Source of the DNA: an uncultured Oscillospiraceae bacterium
GTDB taxonomy: Bacteria > Bacillota > Clostridia > Oscillospirales > Acutalibacteraceae
Reading direction: 5' to 3'
Length of the DNA: 64,000 nt
Assembly: GCA_902492895.1 (NCBI GenBank)
Contig: CABUNG010000007.1
Location: forward strand, 1-64,000
In this document: positions 8,776-16,203 of the stretch, one piece after another
Layout of the letters: each line of letters opens with the position of its first letter
Position numbering within the stretch: position 1 is the stretch's first letter
Position numbers and translations under genes: made by a program
The notes under the pieces: generated by a model
What the model was told of the DNA's origin: nothing
Database searches by the model: none
Seen by the model: only the letters and a program-made list of their open reading frames with translations

Positions 8776-9531
8776 CTATCCGATCAGCCGGGCCAGCGCT
8801 CCGAGCGCCGTGCTCACCGCCGCCTCGGTTTCGATCACGCGCGGATTCGGCAGTCCCGCCTTTTCCCGCTCCTGGTTCCAGATGGCCTGCAGCACGCAGC
8901 CCGCCCGGAGCCCTCTGGCCGCCGCGACGGTATAGAGCGCGGCCGTCTCCATCTCGGAGGCGAGACATCCGCCTTTCAGCCACGCCTGCCAGGCGTTTTG
9001 GAGCTGATAGGCCACCGGGGAATCCTCCGGGCTGTGCTGGCCGTAAAACGAATCCTTGCTCTGCACCACCCCGATGTGGAAGGGAATCCCGCTCTCCCTG
9101 ACCGCTGCCGCCAGAGCGCTCGTCACCTCGAAATCGGCCACGGCCGGGAATTCTACCGGCAGGTATTCCCGGGAGGTGCCCTCCATCCGGATGGCTCCCG
9201 TTGCCACCACGACATCTCCGCCCTGCACGGACAGATCCATCCCGCCGCAGGTCCCCACCCGGATCAGGGTGTTCACCCCGCAGCGCGCCAGCTCCTCCAC
9301 ACAGATGGCCGTGGACGGCCCGCCGATGCCGTGGGAAGTCACCAGCACCCGCGTACCCGCAATCCGGCCCGACCAGGTGGTGTATTCCCGGTTCTGCGCT
9401 TCAAAGCGGGCGTCTTCCATCCTCCGGGCCATGGATTCCACCCGTCCGGGGTCTCCGGTGATCATGGCATAGGCCGCCCCCTGCGCAGGGGTCAGCCCAA
9501 TATGAAACAGCGCCTCCTGGTTGAAATCCAC
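8776..9531 (-). CDS. Nucleoside phosphorylase, uridine-phosphorylase-like
   Basis: It is predicted to split a nucleoside with phosphate into base and ribose-1-phosphate for salvage in the cytoplasm (251 aa). It has the PNP/UDP family layout: N-terminal AYAMITGDPGRVESMA (phosphate binding), VTSHGIGGPSTAICVEEL, the core LIRVGTCGGMDLSVQGGDVVVATGA and the ribose-binding SEMETAALYTVAAARGLRAG. The N-terminal motif and the Gly-rich RVGTCG favour uridine phosphorylase over purine nucleoside phosphorylase, but the base preference is an inference. It stands alone with its own promoter and lies 222 nt before ruvC. Confidence 0.88.
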   Translation of the reverse strand: MDFNQEALFHIGLTPAQGAAYAMITGDPGRVESMARRMEDARFEAQNREYTTWSGRIAGTRVLVTSHGIGGPSTAICVEELARCGVNTLIRVGTCGGMDLSVQGGDVVVATGAIRMEGTSREYLPVEFPAVADFEVTSALAAAVRESGIPFHIGVVQSKDSFYGQHSPEDSPVAYQLQNAWQAWLKGGCLASEMETAALYTVAAARGLRAGCVLQAIWNQEREKAGLPNPRVIETEAAVSTALGALARLIG

Positions 9532-9568
9532 GATTCCTCGCTTCCTTTCTCATCGGCATATTGTGTCT

Positions 9569-9577
9569 AGTATAGCA
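9569..9577 (-). promoter_or_regulatory. Extended -10 promoter of the nucleoside phosphorylase gene
   Basis: On the minus strand TATACT (9574-9569) is preceded by TGC, an extended -10 element. No good -35 is present. It lies about 38 nt before the ATG, with AAAGGAAG as the ribosome-binding site. Confidence 0.55.
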
Positions 9578-9645
9578 CATTCCGGTTAAAAAGCATGAAC
9601 AAAATCGTAAATCCGCTGCCATGCGCGGAATAGAGACACGGACCA

Positions 9646-9680
9646 AAAAGACCGGCCTCCGTCGAGGCCGGTCTTTTCTT
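9646..9680 (-). terminator. Rho-independent terminator (bidirectional form)
   Basis: Perfect 14-bp inverted repeat (9646-9659 and 9664-9677) with a 4-nt loop and A/T runs on both sides. It lies between two minus-strand units and most likely ends the transcript of the 10-18 kb cluster, although that leaves about 410 nt of 3' sequence. Confidence 0.8.
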
Positions 9681-10089
9681 TTCTATATGGCGGCCGTGCA
9701 TGCAGACGATAACCGCCGTCCGCCCTGCACTGTCTTCCGCCTTTCTGTTCGTAAAAAATATTCACAAAATTTTGCGGTATGCGCCGTATCCAGAAGACAG
9801 CCGGAGCCACTAAAAATACGGATTTCATGGAAAAATTTCAAATTGAGGCATGCCATTATCCCGTATCCGTGCCCGCTTGACCGCCGCATTTTAAGTGATA
9901 TATTTTCTCATTATCAGCAACAAAATATCCATAAATTTATGATAAACTTGCGGTATTTTATCGGTTTACATCCCCGATATAGCTCTATTTTTGCATAAAA
10001 TCTCCAGAATATGGATAATCCAGGAAGCGAATTCACTTGTTTTCCAGAATATTCTGTGATATAATCTCACAAGATTAAACAGCCGTACG
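9681..10089. other. AT-rich gene-free region
   Basis: Together with the promoter and terminator nearby, this makes a gap of over 500 bases with no supported gene. It is clearly richer in A and T than its surroundings. It holds two perfect 12-bp palindromes: one at 9930-9941 centred on AAATTT and one at 10046-10057 centred on AATATT. A consensus-like plus-strand promoter lies at its right end. No open reading frame here has a convincing ribosome-binding site. It could be a leftover regulatory region or the boundary of acquired DNA. Confidence 0.5.
10037..10065 (+). promoter_or_regulatory. Consensus-like promoter pointing into the cluster (antisense)
   Basis: TTGTTT (10037-10042), 17-nt spacer, perfect TATAAT (10060-10065). 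The spacer contains the 12-bp palindrome 10046-10057, which could be an operator. Everything downstream on this strand for 8 kb is antisense to the carrier-protein cluster, so the transcript has no obvious coding target. Confidence 0.5.
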
Positions 10090-10356
10090 TCAAATCATCA
10101 AGGTACCGCTTTGAATGTTCTGAATCAGATCGCAGATGTCGTCAATGGTGCTGACAAACCGAATGCCCAGCCTTTGGGGAGGCACCTCGATATCGAACGC
10201 CTCTTCCAGCGCCACTACCAAGCGGATACAGTTCAGGCTGTTCATCCCATAGCGGCGCAGATCCTCTTTTGCGGGGACGCTCGTCCAGTCATGCGGCCCG
10301 ACGGTTTCGCCGAGCAGCCGGCGGACGGTCGTTTCGAGCTCCATCTCTTCACTCAC
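10090..10356 (-). CDS. Acyl/peptidyl carrier protein (second copy of the cluster)
   Basis: An 88-aa carrier protein. The phosphopantetheine site is in RRYGMNSLNCIRLVVALEEAF: the Ser near residue 40 is kept, but the usual Asp before it is Asn (NSL instead of DSL). The acidic helix II and the FDIEVP stretch fit the family. It should carry an acyl or aminoacyl group as a thioester on a 4'-phosphopantetheine arm. It is the last gene of the eight-gene operon and overlaps the ligase gene by 8 nt, so the two are probably partners. Confidence 0.88.
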   Translation of the reverse strand: MSEEMELETTVRRLLGETVGPHDWTSVPAKEDLRRYGMNSLNCIRLVVALEEAFDIEVPPQRLGIRFVSTIDDICDLIQNIQSGTLMI

Positions 10357-11680
10357 TCCTGTTTCGCAGCACCTTACCCGACGCGCTTCTCGGCAAGGAT
10401 TCGGTCAATTCAAATTCATCGGGGAACTGATAGGGCGACAGTCTCTTTTGACAGAGTTTCCAAAATTCTTCTCTTGTCAGCCGCGGGGCCACCGCCCGTA
10501 TGCGGATGCGCTGCCCAGCAACGGGATCGGGCACACCGCAGGCCATCACATCCTCCACCGCCTCTTCCTGCCGCAGCCGGTTTTCGATCTCCTGCGGATA
10601 GATATTGACCCCGGCCCGTATGATCAGGTCGTCGAGGCGGGAACGGATCACCAAATCCCCGTCGGCATCCATTTCGGCCGCGTCCCCGGTGTGCAGCCAT
10701 CCGCCGGCCAGGGCGTGCGTCGTTTCCTTCGGATGACGGTAGTAGCCCTTCATCAGGCTGCCGCCCCGGAGAAGGAGCTCGCCGTCTTCGATTCTGTATG
10801 TAAAACAAGAGAGCGGGCGTCCGATCGCATGCGGTTTGGCGTCGAAGAGCTCCGGGGGCAGGAAGCTGACGCGGGGTCCCGCTTCGGTCAGGCCGTACGC
10901 ATGATAAATCGCCGTTTCCGGCATGGCTTCGCGCATCTGTGCGGCCACGCTCGGGGTCATGCATTCTCCGCTGACGGCGGCCGCCTGCAGCGGCAGGATC
11001 CGCCCGCGTCGGATCGCCGCCCTGCACAGCTGATAAAACAGCGTCGGCGTCCCGCACAAAACGGTCACCTCGTCGCGCCGGACGGTTTCGAGCAGGCGAA
11101 GCGGCTGAAAATCGCCGTTGTCGAACACGATGTCCACTCCTCTGGCCAGCGCCAGCAGGAACTCGCCCACCAGCACCGCGCAGTGGTAAAGCGGCCGGGC
11201 GATCCGGATCCGTCCGTTTATGCGGAAATATCCCTCGATCGCCTGCAGATTCGTCAGCAGCCCCGTATCCGACAGCATGGCCCCTTTGGGCACACCGGTT
11301 GTCCCGGAGGTGTAGAGAATGAGGCGGACATCCTCCAGCTCCTGCTCGTCGGGCAGAGGATCTCCGACCGAAATAGGACCGTCCTCCGTCAGGATGCAGG
11401 ATAGGCCGGCGGCTTGCCGGATGGCGTCCGCGTGCGCGGCGCCGTACCGCCGGGACAGCGGCACGGCGGTTTTTCCCGCCGATAAACAGGCCAGGATCCA
11501 GCGGGCCGTGTCCAGATCCGACCGGCAGAGCACGCCGTACAGGCGCCCGGTCAAAGAAGACCCCAGCCGTTCGGCCTCCTCGAACAGGTCGGCGAACGTC
11601 ATGGAACGGAATTCGTCCCGCACTGTCCGGTTCGGATGCTCACGCATCCGGCCGCGCAGATAGGCGTACAGCTCCGTCAT
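10349..11680 (-). CDS. AMP-forming acyl/aminoacyl adenylate ligase
   Basis: A 443-aa member of the ANL (acyl-CoA synthetase/NRPS adenylation) superfamily. It should activate a carboxylic acid with ATP and load it onto one of the two adjacent carrier proteins. Motifs in order: phosphate loop LILYTSGTTGVPKGAML near 140, YHAYGLTEAGPR near 268, the hinge and adenosine site WLHTGDAAEMDADGDLVIRSRLDDLI near 335, INIYPQEIE-like (VNIYPQEIE) and the catalytic Lys in the C-terminal SASGKVLRN. It is short at the N-terminus compared with free-standing acyl-CoA ligases (usually about 500 aa). It overlaps both carrier genes by a few nucleotides. The substrate cannot be read from the sequence. Confidence 0.9.
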   Translation of the reverse strand: MTELYAYLRGRMREHPNRTVRDEFRSMTFADLFEEAERLGSSLTGRLYGVLCRSDLDTARWILACLSAGKTAVPLSRRYGAAHADAIRQAAGLSCILTEDGPISVGDPLPDEQELEDVRLILYTSGTTGVPKGAMLSDTGLLTNLQAIEGYFRINGRIRIARPLYHCAVLVGEFLLALARGVDIVFDNGDFQPLRLLETVRRDEVTVLCGTPTLFYQLCRAAIRRGRILPLQAAAVSGECMTPSVAAQMREAMPETAIYHAYGLTEAGPRVSFLPPELFDAKPHAIGRPLSCFTYRIEDGELLLRGGSLMKGYYRHPKETTHALAGGWLHTGDAAEMDADGDLVIRSRLDDLIIRAGVNIYPQEIENRLRQEEAVEDVMACGVPDPVAGQRIRIRAVAPRLTREEFWKLCQKRLSPYQFPDEFELTESLPRSASGKVLRNRSE

Positions 11681-11922
11681 GCCGACGCCTCCCGGTATTT
11701 CGCCATCAGGGCATACAGGTCCCCCACCTTGGTGATGGCTTCGGGATCCAGATCCCCCTCCTCCAGGATGACGCCGAACTCCTCTTCCAGCCCCACCAGC
11801 ACCTCGACGAGCCGCAGGCTGTCGATGCCGAGATCCTCCTTGAGCCGCTGCTCCGCCTTCGGCTCGTTACACCAGGTGTGCTTTTGCAGCACCTCGCCGA
11901 CCCTTGTTTCGATTTTCGTCAT
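11677..11922 (-). CDS. Acyl/peptidyl carrier protein (first copy of the cluster)
   Basis: An 81-aa carrier protein with the standard attachment site LGIDSLRLVEVLVGLEEEF; the Ser near residue 35 takes the phosphopantetheine arm. It overlaps the ligase start by 4 nt (ATGA) and starts 2 nt after the upstream gene's stop. Having two different carriers around one ligase suggests either two loaded building blocks or a hand-over from one carrier to the other. Confidence 0.92.
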   Translation of the reverse strand: MTKIETRVGEVLQKHTWCNEPKAEQRLKEDLGIDSLRLVEVLVGLEEEFGVILEEGDLDPEAITKVGDLYALMAKYREASA

Positions 11923-11924
11923 GG

Positions 11925-12773
11925 TTATCCCCCCAGCTTCATGCGCAGTTCGCTCATAAGCGCGTTGTCCATCCGGGCTATCTCGTAAAGCAGGCTGAAA
12001 AACTGGGACGGCGGAATGCTGCGTTTGAGATTGTAATATTCCGCAAGCGCATAGATGCGCTCCATTTCGGCCCCTTTTTTCCAGATAAAGGTTGTGTTGA
12101 TTCCGTGGGTTTCATAGTACGCCGCTGTGCGGTAGCGCAGCTGCTTGTAAATGCCCATCATATCCCGAAGGCGGCTGCCAACGTCCGGAACACCGTCGAG
12201 ATCCTGCTCATAAAACCAAAACGCCGTGTGATTTTCCGGCTTGAAGGTCCGGCTGCTCCAAAAAAAACGGGCATCGTCGCGGTCGGGTTCCCGGCAAAGC
12301 CGCATGCAGAATCCGGACCCGGCATAGGCCTTTTCCAGCTCTTCGAGCGGCAGCACCACTTCCCTGTCCGGAATGTCGTTTTGGATCACCCACTCCTGAT
12401 TCCGCCGAAGCAGGCGCACATAATGGTCGCCGCGGAATCCTCTCGCCATCAGCGTTTCCGAAGTGAATGCGGGTGTGACCAGGATCAGCGACGCCTCCGG
12501 ACCGGAACCGTCATCCGCCCGGTCAAGCCAGAAGGACAGCGTCTCGTCCCGTTTTTCAAAAGCCAGTATCCCCCGCTCCCGCAGATCGTCCTGTATGCGT
12601 CTGATCCGGTCGAAATAGACCGGACGGACCCCTTGGATGACCAGGAAGAAAAAGAGCTCCTTGAGCGGCACTGCGCTGTTGTAATAGAGCGGCGCCACCT
12701 CCACCCGCTGCTGCCGCAGAAACGCCAGCACCTGATTTTCCACGCAGGACAGGCCGTACAATCCCTCAAACAT
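11925..12773 (-). CDS. Papain/BtrH-like cysteine protein, possible carrier-dependent acyltransferase
   Basis: A 282-aa protein without a clear match by eye. The N-terminus GLYGLSCVENQVLAFL puts Cys10 at the head of a helix. RGDHYVRLLRRNQEWVIQND puts His117 at the start of a strand, followed by Asn132/Asp133. This Cys...His...Asn/Asp order is that of C39-like peptidases and of BtrH, the butirosin acyltransferase that takes its acyl group from a carrier protein. Next to two carrier proteins and a ligase, an acyltransferase role is attractive, but it is an inference. The C-terminal half is helical with many aromatic residues. It overlaps the kinase gene upstream by 8 nt. Confidence 0.55.
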   Translation of the reverse strand: MFEGLYGLSCVENQVLAFLRQQRVEVAPLYYNSAVPLKELFFFLVIQGVRPVYFDRIRRIQDDLRERGILAFEKRDETLSFWLDRADDGSGPEASLILVTPAFTSETLMARGFRGDHYVRLLRRNQEWVIQNDIPDREVVLPLEELEKAYAGSGFCMRLCREPDRDDARFFWSSRTFKPENHTAFWFYEQDLDGVPDVGSRLRDMMGIYKQLRYRTAAYYETHGINTTFIWKKGAEMERIYALAEYYNLKRSIPPSQFFSLLYEIARMDNALMSELRMKLGG

Positions 12774-13404
12774 AATGCAACACCCCGGCCACCGCCTTCT
12801 TCACAAGGTCAAAGCTCTCCTCCGGCGTCCGGTCGGTTGGAATCAGGATGCCGCCATTCTCTTCGGCGATGATCCGGTATTCCCGGCGCAGCCTGTGCTG
12901 AAGCGGCACGTCGATAAACCGGTCCCGTTCGCTTTCGCGGGCGCGCACGCGGCGAATCGCCGTGTCGACGTCGACATCGAGAAAAAAGGCGAGATCCGGC
13001 CGCGGGATACTGGCGGACACCTCGTAAATCCAGTGGTCCTGCTCGTAACCCCTGGCCCGCAAATTGGCCAGGCAGGAATAAAAATAGCGGTCGCTGATCA
13101 CGGTCCGCCCCTCCTCCAGAGAGGGCCGGATCACCCGATTGGAATGCTGCACCCGGTCACTGGCGCAGAAAAGGGAAAGCGCCCGGTAATCGTAGGCGTC
13201 GTGGGACGGACAGTCCATATAGGTCCGGAACATGTCCGACTGACGCACGAGGTCGGTCGGCTGTTTGGTCAGGAAGACCGGCACATCGAGCGTTTCGAGA
13301 TGCGCCGTCAAGCGGCGGATCAAGGTCGTTTTCCCGCATCCGTCCAGTCCGCAGAACGTGATGAGCACCCCGGAGGTGTCATGCGGTTGCAGTTGCAGTT
13401 TCAT
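12766..13404 (-). CDS. Thymidylate-kinase-like P-loop kinase
   Basis: A 212-aa P-loop phosphotransferase of the TMP-kinase fold. It has Walker A FCGLDGCGKTTLIRRL near residue 17, the DR motif VISDRYFYSCLANL and a lid region RARESERDRF. The ordinary tmk gene of the organism is expected elsewhere. The location inside a carrier-protein/exporter cluster points to a special substrate, as for other TMP-kinase relatives in biosynthetic clusters. The start at 13404 has AAGGAG 7 nt upstream; the frame is open further upstream, but that overlaps the nucleotidyltransferase. With this start the overlap is 26 nt. Confidence 0.78.
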   Translation of the reverse strand: MKLQLQPHDTSGVLITFCGLDGCGKTTLIRRLTAHLETLDVPVFLTKQPTDLVRQSDMFRTYMDCPSHDAYDYRALSLFCASDRVQHSNRVIRPSLEEGRTVISDRYFYSCLANLRARGYEQDHWIYEVSASIPRPDLAFFLDVDVDTAIRRVRARESERDRFIDVPLQHRLRREYRIIAEENGGILIPTDRTPEESFDLVKKAVAGVLHYV

Positions 13405-14476
13405 AGAGTCTCTCCTTTCGGAAGCTGCAGAACAGCCAGTCCTCAAACGCCATATCGTGGCGGAAGACCCGTCCGTCCTCCGGACGGACAATCTCTCCCA
13501 GCCGGTCCATGTCCCAGGGCTTCAGGCGGTCCAGAAGATCGTCCAAAACCGGATTATTGAGAGAAAAGAGCTCCCGCGTGTGATAGAAGGAAAACGCGCA
13601 GGCCCCCTCCAGTCCGCACGCCTTGGCCCGCTCCAGGATGTCCAGTTCCAGCTCCTCATCCAGGTCCTCCCGCAGGAGCAGGTAGAGGTCGCTGAATTTA
13701 TACAGGGAGAGATCCCGTCCCATGTCCACCCAGCTGTAAATGCTGGCCTCTTTATACAAATGCGCGCAGAGATGCAGCAGAAAATCCGCCGGATCCAAGG
13801 TGTAAAGCGGCGTTTCCCCGGCCGGGATCCGCGCCTGCCGCCTTTCCAGCAGCCGGGCGACGGCCCCGGTCTCCCTGGCCTGATAGTCCAGGGAAAAGTT
13901 GACGTCGATTTCCCAGTACGGCAGCCCCGGCAGATCCGCCTTCATCACAAACGGGACGGTTTCGCCGCGGTTCATGCGGGACAGGATGATGTCCCGCCTC
14001 GTCGCGGGACGGAACTCGCCCGCGCGCAGATAACCCTGGACGAATCCGTGTTCCCGCAGAAGGCTGGACAGGGCGGGAATATCCCCCGCCTCCACCAGGA
14101 TGTCCAGGTCGTTCGATGTGCGCAGCCCCACCGGATAGCGGCCCGCCAGCAGCGCCCCCTTGAGGAGCGCGTACGGAAAGGCCGCGTCCTTCAGCATCGT
14201 GCCCATCCGGTCAAGCAGGATCCGGTAGCTGTTCGTACGCAGGACGTTCTGCTCAAAGACCGCCTCCAGCGTATTCCGGAATTCCCGGTTGACCCGCGGC
14301 ATCAGTCCCGTATGCTTCAGGGTATGGTAGGCGGCGCCTCCCATACGGTTGTAGAGCAGCTGCCCCAGGATGTACGGATAATCCAGAGCGCCGTCCATCA
14401 GGCCGGACAGGACGTCCGGATCGGCGTCCGCAAAGCGGCAAAGCTCCAATATCGTGCGCTTTTCCCTCTTCATCAT
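13379..14476 (-). CDS. Nucleotidyltransferase-fold protein (NTP_transf_5/PF14907-like)
   Basis: A 365-aa protein of the pol-beta nucleotidyltransferase superfamily. The typical core is seen in YALLKGALLAGRYPVGLRTSNDLDILVE (given in two parts: LLKGALLAGRYP near 104 and GLRTSNDLDILV near 118), with metal-binding Asp123 and Asp125. A third acidic residue is Asp191 in YWEIDVNFS. Proteins of this family often lie in RiPP and other peptide-modification clusters, where their reaction is mostly unknown. Here it sits between two exporter genes upstream and a kinase downstream, overlapping both by a few bases. Confidence 0.75.
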   Translation of the reverse strand: MMKREKRTILELCRFADADPDVLSGLMDGALDYPYILGQLLYNRMGGAAYHTLKHTGLMPRVNREFRNTLEAVFEQNVLRTNSYRILLDRMGTMLKDAAFPYALLKGALLAGRYPVGLRTSNDLDILVEAGDIPALSSLLREHGFVQGYLRAGEFRPATRRDIILSRMNRGETVPFVMKADLPGLPYWEIDVNFSLDYQARETGAVARLLERRQARIPAGETPLYTLDPADFLLHLCAHLYKEASIYSWVDMGRDLSLYKFSDLYLLLREDLDEELELDILERAKACGLEGACAFSFYHTRELFSLNNPVLDDLLDRLKPWDMDRLGEIVRPEDGRVFRHDMAFEDWLFCSFRKERLYETATATA

Positions 14477-16203
14477 GAGACCACCTCTTCCTCCCGCGCC
14501 AGCTTGCGGTAAAATTCGTTGCGCGCCCGCAGTTCTTCGTGCGTGCCCGCATCCACCACCCGGCCGTCGTCCATGACCACGATGTGCTCCGCGCGCAGCA
14601 CCGCCGACGGCTTGTGGGAAATGACCAGCAGCGTGGCCTGCCCCGCGGCTTCCCGGACCGCCTCGTTGACCCGGTCCTCCGCCATCTTGTCCAGGGAGCT
14701 GGTCGCTTCGTCAAACAGGAGCAGCCGGGGATTCCGAAGCAGGGCGCGGGCAATGGCCAGCCGCTGCCGCTGTCCGCCCGAAAGGCGGACGCCCCGCTCC
14801 CCGATCTCGGTATCCAGCCCCTGGGGAAGGCCGGCGACAAAGCTCCGGATGCTTGCCTTTTCACACGCATCCAGCAGTTCCGCCTCGCTCGCGTCCTCTT
14901 TGGCGAGCAGCAGATTCTCCCGGATGCTCATATTGAACAGATAACTGTCCTGCATCACCATGCCGATCCGCTGATACAGCATCTGCCGGTTCAGCTGGGC
15001 CGCGTTCTCCCCGTCATACCGGATGCAGCCAGCCTCCGGCCGATAAAGGAGCAGAAGGAGCTTGGCCAGAGTCGTCTTACCGCAGCCGCTGTGTCCCACC
15101 AGAGCGGTGTAGCCGCCCGGAGCGAGATGCAGGGACACATCCCGCAGGACCGGCTCATCCTCCCGGTAGCCGTAACGGATATCCTCGGCGTCGACTTCCC
15201 CCAGCAGCGGCCGTTCGATCTCTCCGCCGTCTTCTGCGGCCAGCGAAAGCGTCTCGAATACCCGGTTGTAATAGGGGGCGTTGGTACGCAGCTTCGCGTT
15301 CTTGCTGCTGACCGCGTCGAGGGACGTGAACAGCATGGAAAAATATTCTCCGAACAGGATCAGCTGCCCCACGGTGATCTGTCCCCGGATGACGAAAAAG
15401 GCCCCGATGATGTACACAAGCACCTTGGTCAGGTAATTGGCCTTGAAATCGTTGAAAATCTCCGCATACAGCCAGTAGCGGATCCAGCGGTACCCCAGCT
15501 CTGCCAGCCGTTTTCTGTATGCGTGATAGCGGCCGATAAACGTCGCTTCGGCGTTCTGGAGCTTGATTTCCTTCCAATACTGCAGGGCGTCGTGGGTAAA
15601 GGAATGGTAATTTTGATTGACCTGCCGGATCTCCTCATTGATCCGGCCTGTCCCCCGCCCGATCCATGCGTTGAGGAAAAACACGAACGGGATGGTCAGG
15701 GAACAGCACAAGGTCATCAGCCAGCTCATCCGCAGGGTGAGCAGAATGGTGAGGACGGCTGTCGCCGCGCTGAAAAGATAGCCGACCACCTGATCGCCCA
15801 TAAAACCGCCGAGGCTCTCCACATCGTCCATCAGCCGCATTTTCCAGTTGCCCGGGTTTTCCTTTTCAAACGCCGCTAGCGGCAGGCGCTTGTATATGTT
15901 CCAGATATCCGTCCGCAGCGACAGCGTAAACCGGTTGAGCAGCCGGTTGCTCACCGCCATCTGCGTCGCGTCCAGCAGCAGGCGGCACACATAGACGAGC
16001 AGCAGCCCCGCGACCACGACGGCGAACCGCGCCGACTGCCGCTCCCGCAGCACATCGTCGACCAGAATTTGAAAAAACACCGGATTGACCAGGGATACGG
16101 GGATCGCCGCCGCACTGCAGATGAGCATGACGACGATCAGCCACCGGCACTCCTTCATATAGGGCTTGATCCGGCGGAAGACCTCCCATCGTCCGAGCTT
16201 CAT
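14473..16203 (-). CDS. ABC exporter half-transporter (fused membrane and ATPase domains), second subunit
   Basis: A 576-aa type IV ABC exporter half. About six membrane helices occupy residues 15-300. The ATPase has Walker A GHSGCGKTTLAKL near 370, Q-loop MVMQDSYLFNMSIREN, signature VRLSGGQRQRLAIARAL, Walker B LLLFDEATSSLD and the switch His in LLVISHKPSAV. All key residues look intact. No peptidase (C39) domain is present at the N-terminus. It overlaps the first subunit by 4 nt, and the two most likely form a heterodimer exporting the product of the cluster. Confidence 0.92.
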   Translation of the reverse strand: MKLGRWEVFRRIKPYMKECRWLIVVMLICSAAAIPVSLVNPVFFQILVDDVLRERQSARFAVVVAGLLLVYVCRLLLDATQMAVSNRLLNRFTLSLRTDIWNIYKRLPLAAFEKENPGNWKMRLMDDVESLGGFMGDQVVGYLFSAATAVLTILLTLRMSWLMTLCCSLTIPFVFFLNAWIGRGTGRINEEIRQVNQNYHSFTHDALQYWKEIKLQNAEATFIGRYHAYRKRLAELGYRWIRYWLYAEIFNDFKANYLTKVLVYIIGAFFVIRGQITVGQLILFGEYFSMLFTSLDAVSSKNAKLRTNAPYYNRVFETLSLAAEDGGEIERPLLGEVDAEDIRYGYREDEPVLRDVSLHLAPGGYTALVGHSGCGKTTLAKLLLLLYRPEAGCIRYDGENAAQLNRQMLYQRIGMVMQDSYLFNMSIRENLLLAKEDASEAELLDACEKASIRSFVAGLPQGLDTEIGERGVRLSGGQRQRLAIARALLRNPRLLLFDEATSSLDKMAEDRVNEAVREAAGQATLLVISHKPSAVLRAEHIVVMDDGRVVDAGTHEELRARNEFYRKLAREEEVVS

